A DNA stretch of 64,000 bases, taken from Metamycoplasma equirhinis. GTDB taxonomy: Bacteria; Bacillota_I; Bacilli_A; Mycoplasmatales; Metamycoplasmataceae. The notes beneath the pieces were generated by a model that had not been told where the DNA came from, ran no database searches, and was given only the letters and a program-made list of their open reading frames with translations. A program made the position numbers and the translations under genes. The stretch's first letter is position 1; every line of letters starts with the position of its first letter. The DNA lies in contig NZ_VFIX01000002.1 in the NCBI RefSeq assembly GCF_006385185.1, positions 47,515-111,514 on the forward strand. Direction: 5' to 3'. This document shows, in pieces, positions 46,804 through 58,108 of the stretch.

Positions 46804-49413
46804 ATGTTTATGAAGTTATTTAATTTTAAATCAGCTGAAATGCGTATCGCTGAAGCCACTCTTAAAAAAATTAATAAATTAGAGGCACAAATTTCTGTTC
46901 TTAGTGATGATGAACTGAAAGCGAAAACTAATGAATTTAAAGGCAGAATCAAATCTGGTGAAACAGCCGAAAATATTCGCGCCGAAGTTTTTGCGGTCTC
47001 AAGGGAAGCAACAAAAAGAATATTGGGCAAGCGCCCTTATGATGTGCAAATGATTGGCGGCATTATTCTTGATTTAGGATCGGTTGCCGAAATGAAAACC
47101 GGTGAAGGTAAAACTATTACATCAATTGCGCCTGTTTATTTAAATGCGCTAACCGGCAATAGTGTAATTGTTTCAACGGTTAACGAATATCTAGCTGAAC
47201 GTGATGCTGAAGAAATGGGCCAAGTATTTAATTTTTTAGGATTAACTGTTGGAATTAATAAAGCACAAATGCAACCTGACCAAAAACGCGCTGCATATGC
47301 TTGTGATATTGTTTATTCAATTCACTCTGAGTTAGGTTTTGATTATCTAAGAGACAACATGGCAATGACAAAAGAAGAAAAAGTTCAAAGAGGACTTGAT
47401 TTTATCTTGCTTGATGAAGTTGACTCTATATTAATTGATGAAGCTAAAACTCCCTTAATTATTTCAGGTGGCGATAACGATGAAAGTAATTTATATACAA
47501 TAGCTGATTTATTTGTAAGAACATTAAGCCAAGATGATTATTTTATCGATGAAGAAACAAAGTCAGTTTATTTAACTGATGATGGAATTTCAAAAGCGAA
47601 TAAATATTTTAATTTTACTAATTTATATGATATTGAAAATTCAGAACTTGTACATAGAATTCAAAATGCATTGCGTGCGCACAAGGTTATGAAACTTGAT
47701 GTTGAATATATTGTTCGCGACGATAAAATTGAGCTTGTCGACTCTTTTACTGGTCGGATTATGGAAGGTAGAGCATACTCTGAAGGATTACAACAAGCAA
47801 TTCAAGCCAAAGAACGTGTTGAAATCGAATCAGAAACCAAAACATTAGCAACAATAACATATCAAAACTTTTTTAGACTTTTTAAGAAAATTAGCGGGAT
47901 GACGGGTACCGCGAAAACCGAAGAAAAAGAATTTATAGATATTTACAATATGCGTGTTAATGAAGTTCCAACAAATAAACCAGTTGTTAGATTTGATGAT
48001 AAAGATGAAATCTATGTCGATATGCATTCAAAATGAAAAGCAGTAACGAGAGAGGTTAAGGCCGCATATGAAAGAAAACAGCCAGTTTTAATCGGAACCG
48101 CGCAAGTAGAAGACTCAGAAATTTTACACGAATATTTACTAGAAGCTGGCGTGCCACACACTGTTTTAAATGCTAAACAGGATGCTTCAGAAGCAGAAAT
48201 AATTGCTAAAGCTGGGCAATTAGGAGCCATTACAATAGCTACAAATATGGCTGGTCGTGGAACCGATATAAAACCTTCAAAAGAAGCACTTGAGGTGGGT
48301 GGACTATATGTTTTGGGTACTGAAAAAGCTGAATCTAGACGTATTGATAATCAATTAAAAGGTCGTTCTGGTAGACAAGGAGATGTTGGGTATACTAAAT
48401 TTTTCCTATCTTTAGATGACCAATTAATTTTGCGTTTCTCAGTACAAGATAAATGAAAAGAAATTTTTAAGGTTTACGGCGAAGATCCAATCGAAGGCGA
48501 ATCAATTCGTAAAGCATTTTTAAGAGCGCAAAAGAAAATTGAAGGTTTTAACTATGACAGTCGTAAAAGCGTTTTAAATTACGATGATGTTATTAGACAA
48601 CAACGTGATTTAATTTACGAACAACGTGATTTAATTTTAAATCGTGATGATTTAGGTTCGATTATAAGAAAAATGCTTGCCGTGGCTGCTGAACAAGTGG
48701 TTAATAACCCATATTTTATAAAGAAAAATGATGCTTTAGATTTAGAAGCTTTTACTTCTTATTTAAATAATAATTTTATGGCGATTTCAACTTATACTTT
48801 TGATAAGGAAGAAATAAAAAAATACGATCGTGAAGAAATGACTGATTTCATTATCAATATTTGAAATAAGGAATATGATAAACTTCGTCAAAATATGATT
48901 GATAAGTATGGAATTGCGGCTTTAGGTTCTTCGGAAAGAAATATTATTCTTAACGTGTTTGATAGCGCTTGACAAGACCATATTAATGTTATGGATAAAT
49001 TGAGACGTAGCACTAATTTAGTTCAATATTCACAAAAAAATCCATATCAAGTTTACACTAAAGTTGGTTCAAAGAAATTTAATGAATTAGTTAAGCGAAT
49101 CGCATTAGAGTGTGCAGTTAATTTAATGAATAATTATGATGCAATACCGTCATCAAATAGTTCAATTGACTTGCCATGAATTACAAGTTCCGAAGGTAGT
49201 GAAAATCAAATTACTAATGAACAAGCAAGTCAATTCATTAAATCACTTTTAGATAGTCAAAGGATTAATTTGATTAAAAATGGCGTTTCAATTGATGAAA
49301 CTGAAAGACAAGTTACCGAAATGGGTAAAAGACTAGTGAAGGAATTAAAACTTGCGATTCAAAAATCACAAGAATCAGAAAATAATTCGCCCGAAGTTCA
49401 AACTAAAGATTAA
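46804..49413 (+). CDS. secA: Preprotein translocase ATPase SecA
   Basis: 869 residues if begun at ATG 46804; the second ATG at 46810 (MKLFNFK) is an equally good start and may be the leaderless one. It drives proteins through SecYEG. The Walker A is MKTGEGKT (97-104), the DEAD-like motif is [24 protein letters not shown]-type motifs follow, and the second helicase domain has [10 protein letters not shown] and GRSGRQGD. It lacks the C-terminal zinc-binding Cys cluster, ending in a polar helical tail, as in several mycoplasmas. Multiple Trp are TGA. Confidence 0.96.
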
Positions 49414-49441
49414 CAATAGTTTTTGCAAAAAATAAAACGGG

Positions 49442-49473
49442 AATATTGCCGTGAAATAAAGGCAATATTTTTT
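49442..49473 (+). terminator. Terminator after secA
   Basis: Nine-bp perfect stem AATATTGCC/GGCAATATT, 10-nt loop, then T residues. Confidence 0.85.
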
Positions 49474-49580
49474 GAATATCATTCTATATTTTTTATCACT
49501 TTTAATATTTTTTTTGTTTTATAGTTATTTTTTTTAATAATTTTTTATTTTTATTCACATAAAAAAATACAATTTGATAT

Positions 49581-50570
49581 ATGGATGAGGATAAAAATTT
49601 GCTTGAATTATTATCAACAATACAAAAATATGATTTTGATAGTAGGTTAATTTTGCAAGGCAGCACTGTATTATATTTAAATAAAATTATTTCCAGAAAA
49701 CCTAATGACCTTGATGTTTTGTTGGACTCAAACATAAATTTGCAGCAAAAAAACAAATATGTTAATTCATTTTTGAGTAATTTTGAAATTATAAATTTTT
49801 CTAAAAAAACAGAATTAATAAAAAAATGCAAAATAAAATTTAATTCACAAGAATTTAAACTTGAGTTCATTCTTGAAAAAAATATAGATTCAAAATTTAT
49901 ATCTGACTCTTCGAGATTACGAACCACGAATTCTTTATATTTTCTACCGTCAAAATTTACACAACTAGCATATATTATTGGTGTTGATTTTGCCAACGAA
50001 ATAAAAAAGAGACGAAAAATAAATCAAATTTTATCCGATATGGTTGAAATAATTCAAAAAATAGACTATGATAATAAATTAGTGGGTTATATTTTGGACA
50101 ATATAAAGTCTAATTTATGCTATCAAATAATAAGTCTTAAGAAACATTACTATAATAATTTATTGAGTTTAAATAACTATCTACGAAGAAATAATTATTT
50201 TGTAAATTCAAGACTTTCAATTTTGTTTAAAAATTTATCTTTGAATGCTGGATTGAATAAATTTTTAAATATATTAGATAAGATTTTTATTATAAAAAAC
50301 GATTTTTTTTATTATGTGATTTCGTCATTGAAAAAGCCAAGTTTTAAAAAAAAATTAAATTGTGGAACTATTTTTTTTCTCAAAAATAATACTCAAAACA
50401 TCAATGCAATTTTTATATTTTTAAAACGTTTAAATGAAAATTTTATTAATAAAGAAAACAATTTTTATATTTACAAGGAAAATAAAATAGTGTTTAATAT
50501 AATGCTACCTATTTTAGAAAAAATAAATTCAATTTTAGAAAAAATAAAGGAAGAAAATAAATGATATTAG
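49581..50570 (+). CDS. AbiEii-like nucleotidyltransferase
   Basis: 329 residues; the frame passes TGA (Trp) at 50562-50564 and stops at TAG 50568. The N-terminal domain shows the nucleotidyltransferase signature: QGSTVLYL (Gly27-Ser28), then RKPNDLDVLLD with the Asp43-x-Asp45 metal pair, in the spacing of AbiEii/DUF1814 toxins. A later SLYFLPSKFTQLAYII resembles the family's LP.EL..EK.-type helix. The C-terminal half is a very Asn/Lys/Phe-rich helical region not recognised. It is more AT-rich than its neighbours. No AbiEi-type antitoxin is adjacent. It overlaps the next gene by 10 nt, so the two are translationally coupled. Target (tRNA or other) unknown. Confidence 0.7.
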
Positions 50571-51943
50571 AAAATATGAATGAAAAGCAAATAAATCTTA
50601 ATAACGAAATTGGGAATATATTAGTAAATCAAAATAAAATTAATAAAAAACTAGAATTAACTAATGAATTTTTAAAGAAATTGTTTTTGTATTGTGAGTT
50701 GGAAGTCAAAAAATACAATAAAATTATAAAATATACAGTTGATAAAGCGATATATTGTGAGGATGAATATGAAAATCCCTATCTTTTTGTTGAATTTAAT
50801 CCATTTGGAAATCTGTTGGTATCATTAATAAATAATGAAACCTTGCTTATTAACCCAAAAACGAATATTAAACAAAAAAATATAAATAAAAACAATGAAT
50901 ATATTATTGATGTAATAGGCTATAAGCTATTTGAAAAACAAGAATACGAATATATTACACACAGTTCTAAAAACAAAAAATCTATTTTTAAAAATAACAG
51001 AGCCATTGCAGTAAGTTTAAATGAAAATAAAAGGGCCGATATATTAAAGCAAAAAATAATAAATTTAGATGAATATATAAAAGACAAAAACAATGTTAAT
51101 ATATTGAGTAAAAATCAAAATGTAAATATTAATGAACGAACTATACCAACATTTAATAAAGAAAGCCCTGAATCTTCACAAATTGAAATGATATTTGCTG
51201 ACGTTGAATTAGAACATTCTTGGTGATTTAAAGGATTGCGCAATGATTTTGGATATACCGAACCAAATGAATGATATCCAGGAAGATATGATAAAGGACT
51301 ATGCCATTTTATTGCCATGTCGATTTTACTACAATATTCACAGTTATTTTATTCGGATAAAACTTTTGACGAAGACCAACTAAAAAAATATTCAACAACA
51401 TATAATCAAAGCGATCCTGACCGCGACAGGTTTGATTATGCAACAGTAGATACATTTAATAAAAAAATACCTTTTGATTTGTGAGAAAAATATAATCATG
51501 GTTTTGCAACTACACATCTTGACGTAGTTAAAATAATGAAAAGTTTTTTTTCAGAAAACAAAAATGGTATGCCGATTGATTTTCAAACGAGAGTTTGAGG
51601 TTGGATAAAACCTTGAAAATGAATTAGGGATAATAAACCTACAATTATAATGGGGAATGATTTTACATTTGGCTATCACGCTATTATGCCATATGGGTAT
51701 TATAATAATGAGAATAAGTATTTAGTTCATTATGGATGAGAGGGATATTCACAAGTTATAATGAGTTCATCATTTTTGTTTGAAACTTGACTAGTGGGAA
51801 TTTATCAAAGAAAAAACATATCTAATAGTCAACGTTTCGTCCATTTTCAAGGTAGAAAAATGTCACTTGAAGAATATGAAAAATTTTTACAGGAAAAATA
51901 TGGAAAAAACTATCCATTTGAACATCATGGTGGTGGATACTAA
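50561..51943 (+). CDS. Putative papain/C39-like cysteine peptidase
   Basis: 460 residues from ATG 50561, with AAGGAAG upstream. The first ~215 residues are Asn/Lys-rich and unrecognised, without a signal peptide. From residue 215 a peptidase-like domain begins: NEWYPGRYDKGLCHFIAMS puts a candidate nucleophile at Cys248 at the head of a hydrophobic helix, FGYHAIMPYGYY supplies His373, and YLVHYGWEGY follows, the usual order in C39-like and other papain-fold peptidases. Many Trp residues, mostly TGA. It ends with GGGY, overlapping the next start (TAATG). A cytoplasmic or non-classically exported location is suggested by the lack of a signal. Substrate unknown; assignment by motif order only. 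Confidence 0.6.
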
Positions 51944-52806
51944 TGTACAATTTATCTACAATCGATTTATTTAAATTAAATTTATCATTGCATAAAATTA
52001 ACAAACCAAAAGATAAAAAATTAATTACTTTAGCAATTTTTAATGCTTTGATAATATTCTTTACTTTTGTCATTTTACTTGCAGACATTATTTTGTTTGC
52101 TTCTAAGGCGTTGGCAGCTGAAAATATCAAAATTTACTCAGCAGCAAAGTTTTTGACACTATTTATTTTTACTGTGACAGTAAATTTTGTAATGAAGTCA
52201 TGTTATTACAAAAAAATATCGTCATTAGAAAGCAACACAATCGAATATCAAAATTCAAAAGGATTTTATATTCTTTATGTGCTTTTAAATAATAAAAAAA
52301 TGAAAGTCACTCATTATTTAAACAGAATTTTTGATTTTTGCTTATGAACATTATATATAGCACTATCGGCGATAATAGGTTATATTAAACCAAATGTTGC
52401 TAACGAATGATTAATTTTGCCCTCACCATTATTTGCATCGTTAATTTTATTTAAAGGATTTTTTGTTGATTTAATAGCTTCGTATGTAGTTTATTTAAAT
52501 GTTTTCAAAAAATTTTCAAATATAAAAATAAATTCAGAAATAGGCAACTTTATTAATCTTTTATTTGTAACTATTTTCGTTTTATTTTATGGAACAATTT
52601 ATTTGCTTTTTGCATATTTAATAGCAAATCATAAAATGAGTGATTGATCAATTCTTTCGCTTCGTTATGCTGTATTATTTACAATACCGGCTTTCTACGC
52701 GTTTAAATTTATCTTTGCTTTGATATTCTATCGCAAAGAAAAATCTAAAGTTAAATACTTGTTCGCATTTCTACCATTATTTGTTTTTCCGAAAATAGTT
52801 AAATAA
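51943..52806 (+). CDS. Polytopic membrane protein of the nucleotidyltransferase-peptidase operon
   Basis: 287 residues with about six hydrophobic spans (for example LAIFNALIIFFTFVILLADI, LTLFIFTVTVNFVM and FVTIFVLFYGTIYLLFAYLI). Basic loops face the cytoplasm by the positive-inside rule. I do not recognise the family; some resemblance to RDD-type small membrane domains (HYLNRIFDFCLWTLYI) is weak. It begins in the stop of the peptidase gene, so all three are made together. The IS remnant begins only ~20 bp past its stop. Confidence 0.7.
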
Positions 52807-52842
52807 AAAAATAATAGCGTTTTAAACATGGACAAAAAAATT

Positions 52843-52869
52843 AGACTCAAAATTGTTGAGTCTTTTTTT
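52843..52869 (+). terminator. Hairpin terminator in the left end of the IS
   Basis: Eight-bp stem AGACTCAA/TTGAGTCT, 5-nt loop, seven T. It lies 36 bp after the membrane-protein gene and probably ends that operon, while protecting the transposase from read-through. Confidence 0.75.
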
Positions 52870-52883
52870 ATAAGGAAGGAAAT

Positions 52884-54099
52884 ATGTCAAAACAGTTAAC
52901 GAAAGAAGAATGATTAAAAGTATTTGATGAATATAAAATTAAATATTTCAAATATGATTTTATTAATTGATATAACAATACTAATGGAATAACAAAATTT
53001 TCAAAACTTAGAAATGGTTTTAGATTAATTGAAAAAATTAAAACTTTATAATTTAGGCATGATAGTTCTAAAATCAAAAACAGGTAAATCACCTAAAAAA
53101 GTGAAGGATGTCGACAGACCCAAAAAGGTAAATCTCATAGTGTATATGATAATTTAACTAAAGAACAGATGATTGAAATAATTAAAATCATAAATGAAGT
53201 TAATGGTAATAATAAGTTAGAAGAAATTATTAAAAAAATTAAGAAAAATTCCAATTTAAAACGTTTAGCAAATACTGAAATAATGGAAATTTTGCAAATA
53301 AAAAGAACTAAATTCTATTATTTATGTAAAAAAATGAAGACTGAAAATAAGTTCAAAACTAAAGTAATTCCATATGAAGCAGAAATAAGAAAGGCATTTC
53401 AAGAAAATTTAAATCGATTTGGAAGAAATAGATTATCGCAATATTTACTATTAAAATTTAATTTTTTAATAAATCCAAGAACATTAGGGCGTTATATGAG
53501 AAAAATAAATTTGATTTGCTTTGTCTGTAAAGCTAAACGTAAAAGAGAAACCAAAAATACAAATTCAAAATTTGAAGAATTGCCACAAAGAGATTATAAT
53601 GGAATTCATAATGACATATACGCAACAGATGTATCATATATTCCCACTCCCAAAGATGTGAGTGATAGTCATTTTATTTATCAATATTAATTCATCATAA
53701 AACTAAAAAATAGTTAATTGATCTATATCCAAAAATAATGATGTTAATTTAGTAATGAATCATGTGAGAAATGCAAAATTTCCAGAAAATTTTATCTTAC
53801 ATTCTGACCATGGTTATCAATATTCATCATCTGAATATGCTAATTTTATAAAAATGAATAATGGCAAAATATCAATGTCAAGAGTTGGAAATTCTTTAGA
53901 TAACCGAGAAGCAGAATATTTCTTTTCAATATTAAAAAGTGAAATTTTTCCGAATTTTTATACCAATGTTAAGAAATTAACATTTGCAAAATTGAAAACC
54001 GAACTAGATAATTTTATAAATTGATGCAATAATGAGAGATTTAATTCTATATTAAATTGAAAAACTCCCCAGGAAGTTTGGGAAGCATATAAATTTTAG
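52884..54099 (+). pseudogene. IS3-family transposase, frameshifted
   Basis: The OrfA-like part starts at ATG 52884 (AAGGAAGG upstream): MSKQLTKEEWLKVFDEYKIK, stopping at 53049. Remnants continue in other frames, with KSHSVYDNLTKEQMIEIIK leading into an OrfB-like frame (53169-53690) that has the first DDE Asp in YATDVSYIPT. The frame then shifts around 53680-53712 to NWSISKNNDVNLVMNHV and on to 54099, carrying the second Asp (HSDHGYQYSS) and the Glu (NSLDNREAEYFF). The order is intact, but at least three frame changes are needed, more than the single programmed -1 shift of IS3. It is therefore inactive as read. Confidence 0.8.
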
Positions 54100-54140
54100 T
54101 CTAAAATAATTGTCCTAGTTTAGTTTATTTGCGCTATTTT

Positions 54141-54587
54141 TTAACTAAATTTATTAACTATTTCACTTAAAAATTCATAATTATCTTCATAGTAATTTAA
54201 TGCATTTGATAGCAAAAGAAAATCGTTATGATATGTGATTTTATTTTCGAGTGCATCTTTTATTGCAACTCATTGCAAATTACTGATTTCTGTGTCTTGT
54301 TTTTTCAAATAATTGCTTAGCGGAATAGCTAAAAAATATTTAACATCTTTTATTGTTCCTTCATATGGCGAATATGAAGTTACATATTCAAAATTACCGA
54401 TAATTTCAATATCAATATTAGTTTCCTCTTTAACTTCGCGAATTGCAGTTTCTTTTTCAGTTTCGTTTAATTCAACATGACCCTTTGGAAAGCCTCAATG
54501 ACCTAAATTTTGTTTAACCATTAAAACATGTAAATCACGATTTATATATTTAAATATAATTGCACCACAAGATTTTTCTTTATTCAT
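54141..54587 (-). CDS. Nudix hydrolase (probably Ap4A-type)
   Basis: 148 residues from ATG 54585-54587 (GAGGGAA upstream), too broken by TGA to appear whole in the standard code. The Nudix box is complete: Gly36, Glu42, Arg50-Glu51, Glu54-Glu55 in GHVELNETEKETAIREVKEE. The preceding WGFPKGH is typical of bis(5'-nucleosyl)-tetraphosphatases. It would clear dinucleoside polyphosphates or damaged nucleotides. It overlaps the upstream membrane-protein gene by 8 nt, so the two form an operon. Confidence 0.88.
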
Positions 54588-55080
54588 TATATTCCCTCTT
54601 GGTTTTAATGTAAATATAAATTGCAAATCCCAAATTTATTGTTGTTAAAGCAACATAAATTGACGTAGCTGAAATTAACGTAAGTTTCAAAGCGTTTATT
54701 TTTGAAATCGCATCAGTGTCCGCATTTTTATATGCTTTTATCACTGAATTTATGAAAAAAGCGGAAACTAATAATATAAGCGAAATTGCTGCGAAAATTA
54801 TGATAATTGAAAATAAAGTAATCGTAGATTTTTTATATTTTTGTTTAATATCCTTATATATTGGCGCAAGTGAAATTATTAAGAATAAAATAATTCCAAT
54901 TGCAATAATTTGCACAATTGTGATTAAAATTGCAAACCCTTCTTTTATATATGGTTTTAAAAGAAGCGAAGCTAGCAACGCAATAATGCCGGTAGGTATC
55001 GCAATTATTGATGCAACAAGATAATATAAAATATTATTTTTTGTATTTTTTTCGCCAAAAAAATTTTCAAATTTACTCAT
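54580..55080 (-). CDS. Hypothetical four-span membrane protein
   Basis: 166 residues from ATG 55078-55080. Four hydrophobic segments are evident: LVASIIAIPTGIIALLASLL, ILITIVQIIAIGIILFLIIS, ITLFSIIIIFAAISLILLVS and a C-terminal one around ISATSIYVALTTINLGFAIY. Short polar termini. No family recognised. Translationally coupled with the Nudix gene. The opposite-strand open frame is a shadow. Confidence 0.7.
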   Translation of the reverse strand: MSKFENFFGEKNTKNNILYYLVASIIAIPTGIIALLASLLLKPYIKEGFAILITIVQIIAIGIILFLIISLAPIYKDIKQKYKKSTITLFSIIIIFAAISLILLVSAFFINSVIKAYKNADTDAISKINALKLTLISATSIYVALTTINLGFAIYIYIKTKREYNE

Positions 55081-55182
55081 AATTACTCATTTCTAATTAA
55101 TAAATTATTATATACAATAAAACATAAATATCAAGTTCAGTTTTGGTAAAATATAAATATTTAGAAGGGAAGGAATCGGGAT

Positions 55183-57207
55183 ATGTCTTTATCTGATAAA
55201 TATTTAGCACTTTATCGCCAATATCGTCCTAGTAGATTTGACGAAGTTAAAGGTCAAGATCACATTATTAAAACTTTAAAAAACATAATTCTTAATGAAA
55301 AAATTAGCCACGCCTATTTGTTTTGTGGGCCACATGGTAACGGAAAAACTAGTACCGCAAAAATATTCGCTAATACAATTAATTGTTTGCATAATATTGG
55401 CAATAAATTAGAACCTTGCGAGGATTGTATTCGTAATGTGGACCGCAACATTGATATTATTGAAATAGATGCTGCTTCCAATACCGGTATTGATGATATT
55501 CGTGAACTTCGCGAAAAAGTTAAGCACTTGCCAACTAATAGCAAATACAAAATTTATATAATTGATGAGGTTCATATGTTATCTAAGGGGGCATTTAATG
55601 CTTTATTAAAAACACTAGAAGAACCGCCAACACATGTAATATTTATTTTAGCTACTACCGATCCACAAAAAATTCCACTAACAATTTTAAGTAGGGTACA
55701 GCGTTTTAATTTCAAGAAAATGTCAAAAAACACATTAATAGAAAACTTAGACTTTATTTTTCACAAAGAAAATATTAGATGCGATTACGATGCGCTTGAA
55801 TTGCTTTCACAATTAGGAGCGGGAAGTTTTAGAGATACATTGAGTTTGGCTGATCAAGTTTCAATTTATTGTGGGCATGACACAATTACAACAAACGCAA
55901 TAAAATCTTTATTTGGAATAACAGATATAAATAACATTATAAAATTATTAAATTTAGCTGATTCAAAAAATATTTCCGAGTTGTTAGGCCTAACTAATTT
56001 ACTTTTTGAAAGTGGGATTGATTTTGAAAGAATGTTGAATCAATTAATTGATGCTTTACGTGATTTTATTATTTTTAAAAAAACAAATGATTCGCTTTTG
56101 TTAGAATCATTAAATATTGAAAATGTTCAAAATATTAATTTATCAGAAAAAAATGCTGAACAATTTATTGAATGTATTTTAAAAACGATTAAGGATATAA
56201 AATATTCTGATTTTACAAAACAACTTATTGAATTAATGTGAATTAAACTTATAAATATTGCTTCAGAAAATGAACCGACACAAAAATATCAAAATATTAT
56301 TGAATCTCCTTCGACAATTGCTGATGAAAAAGATTTTCAAATTGCTAGTCAAATAAATAATTTTGAACATGAAATCAAAAACGAAAAACAAAATCGCAAT
56401 CAAAATGCTGAATTTAATTCTTATTTTAATTTATCAAATATCGCAAATAATTATGATTTTTCACCAAAAAAATCCGAGCCGGAAGATATTGAAGTTGAAG
56501 AAATTAATGTTGATGATATATTAGAAAAAACTTCAGAAATATTGCTTTCTGAGACTACAGCTGAATTTGAATCAGAATCAGTAGAGGATCAAATCATTTC
56601 TAGCGAATATAACACAAGTGAAAATAATGAAATACTGCCATCTTATCCTAATACAAAAAATAATAGTAATGAAGAAATAACTAATTTTCCAAAACAAGAT
56701 AATAAACTGATTTCAATTGAACAAATTGTTGATTGTTTATTGATTAGACAATTTGCTAAAAACAATTTAAAAAATTATGAAAATTCTGATTTTACTATCA
56801 AAGACAGTGTTCAATATGGCATTTTAGATCAAAAATTATTTGGCACAGAAACCGGCATACAAACCAAAAACATATTACGTGGTTTTAAGATACTTTTTTC
56901 ATCAACGGATTTTGTTTTGTTTACCTGCAATATCGACGAAAAAGTTTTTGATTTAAATATCAACGCTTATAAAGACGAAGTTATTAACGCGTCATTTAAA
57001 GTATTCGATAGATACGTACATTTATTTGCAATAACAAATGAACAAATTAATGAAGTTAAAAAATATTGGCAAGAACATATAAATGAATTAAGACAAAAAA
57101 CCGAAGTAAAAAAACTACCTGATATTTCTAAATTAAATTCTAACGAGAAAGAAAAAATCAAATGAGCGCAAGACATTTTTGGCGACAAATTTAAAATTAC
57201 AAAATAG
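55183..57207 (+). CDS. dnaX: DNA polymerase III subunits gamma/tau
   Basis: 674 residues, ATG with GAAGGGAAGGAA upstream. It is the clamp-loader ATPase of the replisome. The Walker A is GPHGNGKTS (49-57), the zinc cluster includes Cys68, Cys79 and Cys82, the Walker B/DExx is IIDEVHML, and the sensor-1 segment ILATTDPQKIP is followed by the arginine-finger motif SRVQRF. Residues ~365-510 are a poorly conserved acidic linker and the C-terminus resembles a tau-type domain. Two TGA Trp codons. It heads dnaX-ybaB-recR-tmk-holB-rsmI. No frameshift site for gamma synthesis was looked for exhaustively. Confidence 0.96.
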
Positions 57208-57215
57208 AGGTTAAT

Positions 57216-57503
57216 ATGAATATAAACGAAATGTTAAAAAAGGCAAAACGCATTCAAGGCGAAATGGAAAAAGATGAACAAGAAATTGCAAAAAAACAAT
57301 TTTTAATTAATAAACAAGGAATTGATTTAACAATTTTAGGATCAAGAAAAATTACTGAAATAAAAATTAATCCTGCTCTTATTGATCCAGATGATCCTGA
57401 ACTATTACAAGATTTAATTATGTTAGCTGTCAATGAAGGCTTAGAGGAAATTGAGGCTTCATATGAAGAAATAAATAGTAAATATTCAGGAAATGGCTTT
57501 TAA
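57216..57503 (+). CDS. YbaB/EbfC nucleoid-associated protein
   Basis: 95 residues, ATG with AGAGG upstream, 8 bp after dnaX. It is a small dimeric DNA-binding protein typically encoded between dnaX and recR. The start MNINEMLKKAKRIQGEMEKD and the middle ITEIKINPALIDPDDPE match the family. Position and length make the call firm; its exact role is unclear in any organism. Confidence 0.93.
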   Translation: MNINEMLKKAKRIQGEMEKDEQEIAKKQFLINKQGIDLTILGSRKITEIKINPALIDPDDPELLQDLIMLAVNEGLEEIEASYEEINSKYSGNGF

Positions 57504-57504
57504 T

Positions 57505-58095
57505 ATGGATAGCCCAGCTAAAGAAAAATTAGAAGATATTCTCAAAAAAATTCCTGGATTTACAAAAAAACAAATCCAACGTACTATTAATTATTTTATA
57601 GAAACATCAAATGAACAAATAAATGAATTATTTGAGAGAATAAATACTTTAAAAAAAGAGACTATAAAATGTGAAAAATGCAATGTATATTCTAATAGTG
57701 TAATTTGTGAAATATGTCAAGACAAATTACGCGACAAAAAGCTTTTAATTGTCGAAAATCAGACTGATATTAAAAAATTTGAGGAACTTGGCATTTATAA
57801 AGGAAAATATTTTATTTTAGAGAAATTAATGGATTTAAAATTCGAAAATGAAATATTTAAAAAAAACGAACAAAAACTGTTAACTGAAGCAAAAAAATAC
57901 GACGAAATTATATTTGCTTTATCAGCGACTATTGAAGGACAATTAACCACACAATATCTCCAAAAAAAATTTCGTGATATTTTAAATGTTAAAAATACTT
58001 ATCAATTATCAATTGGTATTCCTTTAGGGTTGCAAGTTGAATATATTGACCCCATTACACTAAAAGAATCACTACTAAATAAAACAAAATTATAA
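57505..58095 (+). CDS. recR: Recombination protein RecR
   Basis: 196 residues from ATG 57505, which aligns MDSPAKEKLEDILKKIPG with the family N-terminus; an in-frame ATG at 57493 overlaps ybaB and is the alternative, and the AGGAA Shine-Dalgarno does not decide clearly. A helix-hairpin-helix start is followed by a C4 zinc finger (Cys56, 59, 68, 71) and a Toprim domain (LLIVENQTDIKKFEE to FALSATIEGQLTTQYL). RecR loads RecA on gapped DNA with RecO. The Toprim loop after residue 110 is less conserved than usual. Confidence 0.93.
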   Translation: MDSPAKEKLEDILKKIPGFTKKQIQRTINYFIETSNEQINELFERINTLKKETIKCEKCNVYSNSVICEICQDKLRDKKLLIVENQTDIKKFEELGIYKGKYFILEKLMDLKFENEIFKKNEQKLLTEAKKYDEIIFALSATIEGQLTTQYLQKKFRDILNVKNTYQLSIGIPLGLQVEYIDPITLKESLLNKTKL

Positions 58096-58108
58096 AAGAG
58101 GAAAAATC

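Larger units (their letters stand above)
52823..54122 (+). mobile_element. Remnant IS3-family insertion sequence
   Basis: Bounded by imperfect 25-bp inverted repeats, left 52823-52847 and right 54098-54122, sharing TAAAC, GGACAA and TTAGACT in order (19 of 25 matching). Between them lies a frameshifted transposase. The length of ~1.3 kb fits IS3/IS150-type elements. The exact tips and target duplication are unclear because the flanks (TAAAC/GTTTA) are themselves inverted. Confidence 0.75.
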
